37,695 bases of DNA. It comes from Erythrobacter sp. SD-21. GTDB taxonomy: Bacteria; Pseudomonadota; Alphaproteobacteria; Sphingomonadales; Sphingomonadaceae. Both the position numbers and the translations under genes were made by a program. The stretch is taken from positions 1-37,695 of the forward strand of contig NZ_ABCG01000013.1 of assembly GCF_000181515.1 (NCBI RefSeq). The letters run 5' to 3'. This document shows positions 14,704 through 23,800 of this stretch, piece after piece (the stretch's first letter is position 1; each line of letters begins with the position of its first letter). The notes under the pieces are model-generated. The model worked only from the letters and a program-made list of their open reading frames with translations, searched no databases and was not told where the DNA came from.

Positions 14704-15735
14704 ATGTTTGATTGGGAAGATACAGCACAAGGCGAGGCGATCACCTACGAGACCTTCGGCTGCAACGTTTTCAAAGCCGCCCCTCTGACGCCCGACCGGC
14801 GCGAACCGGACGTGGAGATATGGCGCCTTGGCGCCGAAAACTTCGACCGAAGAGCCCCCGACGGGAGGGAGTTGGAGTTCTGGACCTTTCGCGACACGGA
14901 TCCCAACAAGCCGTTCCAAAGGCTGGAGCATCCCGCGCCGGTCATGCGTGTGACGGCCGGGCAAATCGTTCATACACATCTGGAGACGGCAAAAGGGGCC
15001 CATACGATACATCATCATGGGATCGAACCGACCACCGCCAACGATGGTGTTGGTCACGTCTCTTTCGAGGTCGGTGATTCCTACACGTATCAATGGCGAC
15101 CGAACCGGGCGGGCACCTTCTTTTACCACTGCCATGTCAACACTGTCCTGCATTTCGAACTTGGCATGTGGGGGGCGCTGATCGTCGATCCACCCCCCGA
15201 GGGGGATGGTCTCAATCACCTTTACCTCGATGGGCCAACCTACGATAAAGAGATGATCTGGGCAGCACACGCGGCCGATCCGCGGTGGCATGCAATCGAA
15301 GGCCACGACGCGGGCTTATGCGGGCTCGACGTAGGGCTCAACGATTACAATCCGGAGTATTTCCTCCTTTCCGGACAGTGGGGTCATACGGCGCATTTCA
15401 ATCCGAAGACGGAAGTGGTGGCCGAGGTGGGCGAGAGGGTTCTCATTCGCCTGATCAACGCCAGCTACACCGTGTTGCGGGTCAAATTTACGATGGATGT
15501 CGAAATCGTAGGACAAGACGGCGTTTACTGGGGGCGGTCGGCCTGGTGCAATGCCACGCGCATCTTGCCGGCTGGAACCACGATCGAGCTCGTCACCGCG
15601 CAGCGATACGATTTTATCGTCCAGCCAACCAAGAAGGGCTATTTCCCGGTCTTCTTCGAATTCCGCGACTGGATCACTCACAAAATTCATAACAACGGCA
15701 ATGGCCGGTTCAAGGGAAGGATCAGGGTAGTATGA
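14704..15735 (+). CDS. Multicopper-oxidase-like partner protein with full type 1 ligands, no signal peptide
   Basis: This 343-residue protein has two cupredoxin domains. Domain 1 carries HxxHxHG (H100, H103, H105) and HCH plus a distal His and Met (H142, C143, H144, H150, M155), so type 1 ligands and two trinuclear HxH pairs are all present. Domain 2 (about 215-340) is a ligand-free Cu-oxidase domain. No Sec or Tat signal is seen. The gene is in the same frame as the preceding oxidase-like gene, with only TGA and eight codons (14680-14703) between them; GGAG at 14694-14697 supports independent initiation at ATG 14704. Known multicopper oxidases need four HxH pairs, so this protein alone has half a set and the upstream protein the other half. 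The stop overlaps the SCO-like gene (ATGA). Confidence 0.88.
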   Translation: MFDWEDTAQGEAITYETFGCNVFKAAPLTPDRREPDVEIWRLGAENFDRRAPDGRELEFWTFRDTDPNKPFQRLEHPAPVMRVTAGQIVHTHLETAKGAHTIHHHGIEPTTANDGVGHVSFEVGDSYTYQWRPNRAGTFFYHCHVNTVLHFELGMWGALIVDPPPEGDGLNHLYLDGPTYDKEMIWAAHAADPRWHAIEGHDAGLCGLDVGLNDYNPEYFLLSGQWGHTAHFNPKTEVVAEVGERVLIRLINASYTVLRVKFTMDVEIVGQDGVYWGRSAWCNATRILPAGTTIELVTAQRYDFIVQPTKKGYFPVFFEFRDWITHKIHNNGNGRFKGRIRVV

Positions 15736-16457
15736 GACATTCACCCATCCGCATCTCGGACTCCTATGTGGTCTCGGAAGAAGAACGCGACGCGCTCGAA
15801 CAATCGTCGACGCTATTCGGCAGCGCCCAGGTCTCGCCCGACGAAATGGGCGGCTGGTTCGACTATACCGACTGGCGCGACCGTAAGATCGACCGATCGT
15901 ATTTTCTCGGTCGGTGGACCATGCTCTATTTCGGCTATGCACGCTGTCAGGGATCGTGTCGCGAAGCCGCACCCATGCTGGCAAGAGCGGCCAGCGAGTT
16001 GCGCGATTCAGGCTATGCAGCCCGCGCAGCCTTCGTCGATATCGAGGTCCACCCCGTGGCTCCGCCGCAGCCTATCCGTTTGGCGCCTGAGGAGCACGCA
16101 CATTCCTACAACTGGGCCATGCGGATGGCCCAGTCGGATCTCTACGAGCGCCACGCTGGCCAACTCGATGTCTTGAGCGGAAACCGCGCACAGCTCGCCC
16201 AGGCGACTATGGCTTTCCATGTTCTTCGCGAACATACCACTCCGCATCGCGGAGAGAAGACCATGAGCATCAATCACAGCTCGATGGTATACCTTCTCGG
16301 AAGGGATACTTTCGTCGCGGCCTACGGCTATCACGATATGGGGGCAGACGCTCTGGTATCGCTAGTGAGGGAGTTGGCAGCGGCCGAACGCAAGACCGTG
16401 GACTTTGCTGCAGCTAAGAAACGATATCTGAGGGGCGCCTGCGGCGGCGACGTCTGA
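15732..16457 (+). CDS. Divergent SCO-like copper chaperone without membrane anchor
   Basis: This 241-residue protein has a thioredoxin-like SCO core. The two copper cysteines are present (C72 and C76 in CQGSC) after a YFGYARC strand, and the conserved histidine is H182 in SINHSSMVYLLG. Unlike normal SCO proteins it has no N-terminal membrane helix, signal peptide or lipobox, and the region around residues 100-135 diverges. It is translationally coupled to the oxidase-like gene before it (4-base overlap), so a role in loading copper into the two oxidase-like proteins is the natural inference. If it acts in the cytoplasm, copper would be inserted before Tat export. It is the last gene before a strong terminator. 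Confidence 0.85.
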   Translation: MRHSPIRISDSYVVSEEERDALEQSSTLFGSAQVSPDEMGGWFDYTDWRDRKIDRSYFLGRWTMLYFGYARCQGSCREAAPMLARAASELRDSGYAARAAFVDIEVHPVAPPQPIRLAPEEHAHSYNWAMRMAQSDLYERHAGQLDVLSGNRAQLAQATMAFHVLREHTTPHRGEKTMSINHSSMVYLLGRDTFVAAYGYHDMGADALVSLVRELAAAERKTVDFAAAKKRYLRGACGGDV

Positions 16458-16521
16458 TCCCGCGACTCGGAGCTCCACAAAGATGGGCTGCAGCCCGGAA
16501 TCGATTAAAATCACGGGTCGA

Positions 16522-16555
16522 GAGGCGAATCTTCACGCAGGATTCGCCTCTTTTT
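16522..16555 (+). terminator. Rho-independent terminator of the copper-oxidase operon
   Basis: A perfect 10-bp stem (GAGGCGAATC pairing GATTCGCCTC) with a 9-base loop is followed by TTTTT. It lies 64 bp after the SCO-like stop and separates this operon from the regulator. Confidence 0.93.
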
Positions 16556-16847
16556 GCGCGTAAGCAGGCGTCGGTGAAAGGAGCCTTGCGCGAGACCAAT
16601 TGCCTGAAACAATGAGAAAATGCTTGTTGGGTTCGACAATGGCAACGAAGCGTTGCATTATGGGAACCCAACCATATGTTGTATAGACGTGCCGTGTCTG
16701 GTAATAGATAAAGCGTAATAATAAAAATTACGTATTACCTAATTTAGCAACGTCTAAATTAGGGCCGGGATCAAGAGTTCACGGCGATATAATGTCGCAC
16801 CGATAATCTCGCGGGTCGCCTCGTGTAGCAAATCATTGGGGCGGGTT
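16556..16847 (+). promoter_or_regulatory. Structured AT-rich control region before the response regulator
   Basis: These 292 bp contain no gene and are clearly more AT-rich than the flanks. Two symmetric elements stand out. The first is a long hairpin at 16627-16671, with outer arms TTGGGTTC/GAACCCAA and inner arms GCAACG/CGTTGC. The second is a perfect 9-bp inverted repeat CTAATTTAG-caacgt-CTAAATTAG at 16739-16762. A shorter CGTAAT/ATTACG pair sits between them near 16713-16731. The positions, 85-220 bp before the regulator, suit a promoter with operator sites, possibly autoregulated. Confidence 0.55.
16739..16762 (+). repeat. Perfect inverted repeat, candidate operator
   Basis: Nine-base arms CTAATTTAG and CTAAATTAG are separated by six bases (24 bp in all), about two helical turns, which is the size expected for a dimeric DNA-binding protein. 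It lies 85 bp upstream of the regulator start. Confidence 0.65.
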
Positions 16848-17543
16848 ATGACCATTGAATCTATCGTTATCGCGGACAGCGATGCTTTGAGCCGTATCGG
16901 GCTGAAGTCACTTCTCGAATCGTCGGGGTGTACCGAGTCCACTACGGAAATAGCGAACTTCGCCGACTTGGCCGGCCTGCTTCCGATGGAAGAGGAGTCG
17001 GTTCTGGTCGTCGATATTCACCTCGCAGGGCTCGAGGGGCCTGACGGAATCTCGGATCTGATGCGGCGGCATCCCGGAACAAAGCTGTGTGTTCTCGTCG
17101 ATGTTGCCACTCGGGAGGTTGCTCTCGAATACCTGGCGTCCGGCGTCATGGGATGCATGGCAAAGTCCCGCTCCGCAGAGGAGATCGTCGAGGCGGTCGA
17201 TGTGATCGCCGATGGCCGGCCGTACCTGTGCAAGTTGACGATCGAGCAGTCGGCCGATGCACCGCGAACACCGCCTATCGGAAAGCTGACGCGCCGCCAG
17301 CGCAAGGTCATGGCTGTCATGGCCATGGGAAAATCGAACAAGGAAATCGCGCGCGAACTGGGCATTTGCGAGGGTACCGTAAAAGTGCATGTGAACGCCG
17401 CCTATCGCGCTCTGGGCGTCCACAATCGCGTGGCCGCAGTTCGGGCCCTGCAAAACATCCAGCAGCAGCGCGCCAACGACGACGCGCCTGGCCTTCCGTT
17501 TTCCGAGCTGGTCGAACCATCAGGCGGTTACGGGCGGTCCTGA
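16848..17543 (+). CDS. NarL/FixJ-family response regulator (receiver plus LuxR helix-turn-helix)
   Basis: This 231-residue regulator has a receiver domain (about 5-120) with acidic pocket D10 and D12, phosphoacceptor D56 in VVDIHL, and conserved K106. A GerE/LuxR-type helix-turn-helix follows (about 147-205, LT.RQRKVM..MA.GKSNKEIAREL....GTVKVHV). The conserved Ser/Thr switch position before the AxxY-type region appears replaced (VLVDVA). ATG 16848 is chosen because GGGGCGGG precedes it at good spacing; a TTG 12 bases upstream is less likely. No sensor kinase is nearby, so its signal is unknown. It lies alone between two terminators, midway between the copper-oxidase operon and the giant peroxidase gene, and is a good candidate regulator of one or both. 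Confidence 0.93.
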   Translation: MTIESIVIADSDALSRIGLKSLLESSGCTESTTEIANFADLAGLLPMEEESVLVVDIHLAGLEGPDGISDLMRRHPGTKLCVLVDVATREVALEYLASGVMGCMAKSRSAEEIVEAVDVIADGRPYLCKLTIEQSADAPRTPPIGKLTRRQRKVMAVMAMGKSNKEIARELGICEGTVKVHVNAAYRALGVHNRVAAVRALQNIQQQRANDDAPGLPFSELVEPSGGYGRS

Positions 17544-17578
17544 TCGTCCAAACCTATTTCCTTCGACAAGTTTAAATC

Positions 17579-17609
17579 TGCCGCGGCGCGAAAGGGCCGC
17601 GGCATTTTT
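17579..17609 (+). terminator. Rho-independent terminator after the response regulator
   Basis: A 9-bp perfect stem TGCCGCGGC/GCCGCGGCA with an 8-base loop is followed by TTTTT, 36 bp after the regulator stop. Confidence 0.92.
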
Positions 17610-17878
17610 CGTGCCGCGACGTTCGTATCTATACCCTTTGATATAAGACTGAAGGCTTACCGATAAACCCAATACATAGGTGGATTGATAATCGTTTTAG
17701 TCCGTTAGGCGTGTAGACGGACGGTGCAATAAGTAGGATTAGTGGTCCCACTAAAGCACGAATCATAAAGATCGTGTTCAACGGGGCGCGGAGGGAAATC
17801 ACAATACTCGATCGGCACAAGTAATTGTGCGAGCGATAGTGCACGCCCTCCGCTGCCATTTGTGGAAGGGGCAGTACG
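17610..17878 (+). promoter_or_regulatory. Upstream control region of the RTX heme peroxidase
   Basis: These 269 bp hold no gene. Several perfect short inverted repeats occur: GTCCGT/ACGGAC at 17700-17722, TTAGTGG-tc-CCACTAA at 17739-17754, and GCACAA-gtaa-TTGTGC at 17815-17830. The 16-bp palindrome at 17739 is the best operator candidate. A strong ribosome site (GGAAGGGG) lies just before the ATG at 17879. No unambiguous sigma-70 promoter is apparent. Confidence 0.5.
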
Positions 17879-20800
17879 ATGGCCGTCAAACTCAACAAGC
17901 ATGACCTCGAGTTCATTCTCCAGCAGATCAAGATCGCCGAGCGGCACGCGGCCGGTGAAAACCTCGTCGACATTCTCGGCAATTTCCACCTTCCCTACGG
18001 CCTTCGTACGGTAGACGGCAGCTACAACAACCTGGTCGAAGGCCGCGAGCGCTGGGGTGCTTCGGACGAGATCATGCCGCGGATGTTCACGCCGAACTAT
18101 CGCGACGACCAGGACGGCGACATGATGTCGTTCGGTCCCGGCATGACCATTACCAACACGGATTACGGCGCAGCCGGCGACGTTGCCGACGTCGATCCGC
18201 GCATCATTTCCAACCTCATCGTTGACCAAACGGCCGGCAACCCTGCCGCGATTTCCGCGGCCCTTACCCAGACCGGTTACGAAGGCGACGCGACGGCGGC
18301 GATCCAAGCGTTGCACAGCGCTTGGGCCGACCACGAAAACGGTCTCATGACCTATGAGGAATTCGCTACCCTCGCACTCGATACGTACGGTCTCGAAATG
18401 CAGGGTGACACGTTGGTCATACCCAACACCGCGCCTGATGAAGGTCTGTCCTCGCCGTTCAACGCCTGGATGACCTATTTTGGCCAGTTCTTCGATCATG
18501 GCCTCGACCTAATCCCGAAGGCAGACAATGGCACCGTCTATGTCCCGCTGCAGCCGGACGATCCGCTGTTCGACGCCGGTCCGGACGGCATTCCGTTCAC
18601 CGCCGATGACGGCCGTACCAATTTCATGGTGATGACCCGCGCCCAGATCGACGAGAACGGCGAGACAATGAACACGACGACACCGTTCGTCGATCAGAAC
18701 CAGACCTATGGTTCGCACGCTTCCAAGCAGGTCTTCATGCGCGAATACGAGCTGGTGAACGGCCGGCCCGAAGCGACCGGCCACCTGCTCGAAGGCGTCA
18801 ATGGCGGTCTTGCGACCTGGGCCGATGTAAAAGCGCAGGCACTCGACGTTCTTGGTATCGTGCTGAGCGATGCGGATGTGCTCGCGCTGCCGCTGATACG
18901 CTCCGACCCGTATGGTAACTTCATTCCCGACGAAAACGGCTATCCCCAGGTAGTCGTCGGCATCGGGGCTGATGGTATTCCCAACACCGCCGACGACGTG
19001 GTCGTCAGCGGCTCTCCAACTAATCCCGTGCACCTCCTGACCGGGATGGCGGGTGAAATCCCGCCGGAGGGTGTCCCTGAGGGAATGGCCGTCATCCCGG
19101 TGCGGACGGCTCATGCCTTCCTCGATGACATCGCCCACAACGCCGTGCCGGTATTCGACGAAGGCAATCTTGCTGCCGACGCCGACACCGATACCGGCAA
19201 TGCGGTGGCGACCGGCACCCGCGGCGAAAATCTCGAGTACGACAACGAGCTGCTGGATCGCCATTTCATCACCGGCGACGGTCGCGGCAACGAGAATATC
19301 GCACTCACGGCTGTCCACCATGTGTTCCACTCCGAACACAACCGCCAGATCGATTCCAACAAGATCGAAATCCTCAAGTCGGGCGATCTCGCCTTCATCA
19401 ACGAATGGCTCGATGTCGACATCACCGCACCAGAGGTGGCGGGGCTCGCGGCGCTGACCGATGCGCAGCTCGCCGCGTATGGCGAATCCCTCGACTGGGA
19501 TGGCGAGCGCCTGTTCCAGATGGCGAAATTCTCCACCGAAATGCAGTACCAGCACCTCGTCTTCGAGGAGTTCGGTCGGCGTATCCAGCCGAACATCGAT
19601 CCTTTCGTGTTCAACACCACGACCGACATCAACCCGGCCATCTTCGCCGAGTTCGCCCACGTCGTGTACCGCTTCGGCCACTCAATGCTGACCGAAGACG
19701 TGAACCGCATGTTCCTCAACGATGCCGGTGAGCCGGTCTTCTACGACGAGCTGGGCAACGAAACCCCGGTCACCGACCTGGAAGGCTGGGGCAACAACAC
19801 CGGCCTGATCGAGGCGTTCCTTAACCCGGTCGACTATGACCTCGATGGCAATATCTCTGCCGAACAGGCCGCAGGGGCCATCTTCCGCGGTCTCAACCGC
19901 GAGCAGGGCAACCACATCGACGAATTCGTCACCGACGCCCTGCGCAACAACCTGCTTGGCCTGCCGCTCGACCTCGCCGCGATCAACATCGCCCGCGGTC
20001 GCGATACCGGAATGCCGACGCTCAACGAAGCGCGTGCCGAACTCTATGATGCAACCGGTTCGACTTTCCTTACGCCTTACGGCAGTTGGGCCGAGTTCGC
20101 CGAGGGGCTGAAGAACCCGCTTTCGGTGATCAACTTCATCGCGGCCTACGGTACGCACCAGACGATCATCGACGCTGGTGACAACGTCGACGCACGCCGC
20201 GCTGCGGCAACCGATCTGGTCCTTGGCGGCGGCGCGGTCTCGGAGGCTGATCGCCTTGCCTTCCTGAACGGTCCGGCAGCCGAAACCGGCGTCAACGATA
20301 TCGACATGTGGATCGGCGGCCTTGCCGAGGCCCCGATGGCCTTCGGCGGCTTCCTTGGCTCAACCTTCAACGCCGTTTTCGAGGCACAGATGGAAGCGCT
20401 CCAGGACAACGACCGGTTCTATTACCTGTCGCGTACTCAGGGCCTCAACTTCCTCAACGAGCTCGAGAACAACGCCTTCTCGAAGATGGTCATGGCAAAC
20501 ACCGACATGACCGATCCGGGGCCCGACGGCATTCGCGGTACCGAGGACGATATCCTTAACTACCACAGCCACGTCGACGCCTTCACCATGGCGGACTTCC
20601 TCCTGCATGTGGATCCCACGAAGCAGATCGGACCCGATCCGCAACACGATGACGAAGTGCTGAATTCGATCGGCCAGACTTTGGTCCAGCGTGACGATCT
20701 CGCGACAGCGGAAGTGGAGGTGAACTACATCAAGTTCATCGGCGCCGACCACACGACCATCAACGGCACGGCCGGTGATGACACCATCATCGCCGGTGGC

Positions 20801-23800
20801 GGCGACGATGGCATCTGGGGCGGTGCAGGCAACGACCGGATCGAGGGCGGCCACGGGGTCGACCTGATCATCGCCGGTGCTGGCAATGACATCGTCACCG
20901 ACAGCGGCGACTCCGACGACTTCATCAAGGGCGACGAAGGCGACGACGTTATTGCCAACTCCAACGGTCTCGACGTCCTGATGGGCGGCGACGGCAAGGA
21001 TGCCTTCATCGTTGGTGTCGACACGACCGAAGTCTTCGGCGGCGAGGGTGACGACTTTATCCTTGGCGGCGAGGACGCCGACTTCCTGCTCGGCAACGAG
21101 GGCGATGACTGGATCGAAGGCGGTGGCGGTTTCGACACCACGGCCGGCGACAACTCCGAGCTCTTCTTCAACTCGACGATTATCGGTCACGACGTGATGT
21201 TCGCCGGCGACAACGAGCATGACTTCGACGCCGAATCGGGCGACGACATCATGGTCCAGGGCGTCAGCGTGATGCGCAACGAGGGCATGTATGGCTTCGA
21301 CTGGGCAAGCTACCAGGGTAGCCCCGTTTCGGCCGATGCCGACATGACCGTGGGAATCTTCGTCAACGACCAAGCCAACACGCTCCGTAACCGCTTCGAC
21401 GGCACCGAGGCGCTGTCCGGTTCGGATCACGACGATATCCTGCGCGGCGATGATCGCGGCTCACCGGATTTGCCTGACTTCGAACTGACGATGGTAAATC
21501 ACGAGCTCACCCAGGGCGGCCTCAACCGCATCGAAGGCCTGAGGGAAGCGCTCGGGATCGCACCGCAAGGCGATGCGTCGGACGACGAAATCGTGTTCGC
21601 AGAGGGCAACGTCCTCTTCGGCGGTGGCGGCAGCGACTATATCGAAGGGCGCGGTGGCAACGACTACATCGATGGCGACATGCGCCTCCACGTCCGCATC
21701 TCGATCCTCGACGAGGCCGGCGCGAACGAAATTGCCACGGTGACGAGCCTGAAGAACGTCGTCACCATTGACGGTGTGACCCAATCGCTGGTCTCGCACC
21801 TGCTCGAGGGCAATGTCTCGCCCGGGCAGATGCATATCGTTCGCGAGCTCGTGAACGATGGCCAGGAAGGGGATCTGGATACGGCGGTCTACTATGACAA
21901 CTACGCCAATTATCAGATCACTGCAGCCGAAGGCGGCGGTCTGCTGGTCACCCACATCACGCCTACGGAAGGTGTGGAGGATCCTTTCACCGGACGTTCC
22001 CGGCTCTCGGATGGCATGGATACGGTCCGCAACGTGGAATTTTTCCAGTTCGCCGACCAGACCATCAGCGTTGCATCGCTCAATCCCGATGCGACCGGAG
22101 CGGCTATCCTGAGCGACAACACGCCGACGGAAGGCCAGGTCATTTCGGCGGATGTTTCCGGCATCACTGACGCCAATGGCATCGTTTCCTCGAGCATCCA
22201 GTGGCAGGTTTCGAGCAACGGCGTCGACTGGGTCGATGTCGCTGGCGCGACCGGTCCGGACTTCACGCCGGAAGATCTTGCCGGCACCGCTTTCGGTGCG
22301 CAGGCAGGGCTCTTCCTCCGAGCCGCCTTCATGTATGAAGACGGACTGGGCTTCGACAACGTCCTTTACTCGGCGATGACGCAGCCGGTCGGCGTGAACT
22401 GGGAAGGCGACGGTCTCGTCAACTTCATCGGCACCGGTGGTGACGATATCGCGGTCGGCAGCGCTGCAGGCGAAAACCTCTGGGGCATGGAAGGCAGCGA
22501 CAACCTGTCGGGCGGTGCCGGTAACGACCTGCTCAACGGCGGTGTCGGAGCCGATACCACCAGCGGCGGCCTCGGCAACGACGACCACCATGTCGACAAT
22601 GCCGGAGACGTCGTGCTGGAGGCCGTTGGCGAAGGTACGAACGACCGGGTCCTGTCCTCGGCCACCTATGTCCTCAACGCTGGCGCCGAGATCGAGGTGC
22701 TGGTTGCCAAGGGCTCTGCCGATATCGACCTGACCGGTAACGAATTCGACAACGTAGTCTGGGGCAACGCCGGAGCTAACTCGGTCGATGGCGCCGATGG
22801 CAACGATAGGGTGTTCGGCCTCGCCGGTGACGATACGGTCGAAGGCGGCGATGGCGATGACGAGCTCTTCGGCGGCGCCGGGGTCGACGTTTCGGATGGC
22901 GGGTTGGGCAACGACACCCACCACATCCAGAACGCCGGCGATACGGTGATCGAAGGCGTCGGCCAGGGTGACCTGGACATCGTCCGCAGCAGCGTGAGCT
23001 GGGCGCTCACCGCAGGTGCGGAGGTCGAAGTCATGTTCGCCAAGGGTTCGGGCAACATCGACCTTGCCGGCAATGAGTTCAACAACACCATCTGGGGCAA
23101 TGCCGGCATGAACGTCTTGTCGGGCCTTGAGGGAGACGACGTGCTCTTCGGGGCTGGCGCTGCCGACATGCTGTTCGGTGGTGAAGGCAACGACCAGCTG
23201 TTCGGCGGCGTCGCTGCCGACACGATGGACGGCGGGCTCGGTGACGACATCATTCACGTCAACAACGCTGGCGACGTGGTAGAGGAAGCGGTCGGCGAAG
23301 GTTTTGACCAGGTCGGGACGACGGTTAATTACGTCCTGACCGCCGGAGCCGAAGTGGAGGTGTTCTTCGCAAAGGGATCCGGCGATATCAACCTGACGGG
23401 CAATTCGCTCGCCAATTCCATCTGGGGCAACAATGGGGCGAACACCCTGCAAGGTGGCGCCGGTGACGATGTGATTGGTGGCGGTGCCGGTGACGACACG
23501 ATCCGCGGCGGTCTCGGCAACGATACGCTGTATGGTGTCGATGGTAACGACCTCTTCGAACAGAGAGGCGCTCTGGATGGTCGTGACTTCGTCAATGGCG
23601 GCGCCGGCATCGATACCTGGCAACTGGTCGCAGGCGCCGGCGAGGACTATACGATCTACACCCGCGCAGAAGCACTGGCTGCGGGCATTACCGGGCTGAA
23701 CATCGCGACAGAGATCGTCGTTACGTTGAATGGTTCCGATAACGCCTCGGTGATTGCAGAGCTCGACAACATCGAAGAAATCGTGGTCGACTCCCTCGAT

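Noticed and set aside
20761..23560. Short repeated DNA units that could suggest a CRISPR array
   Set aside because: They are codons for GGxGxD calcium-binding repeats inside one reading frame, without constant direct repeats and unique spacers.
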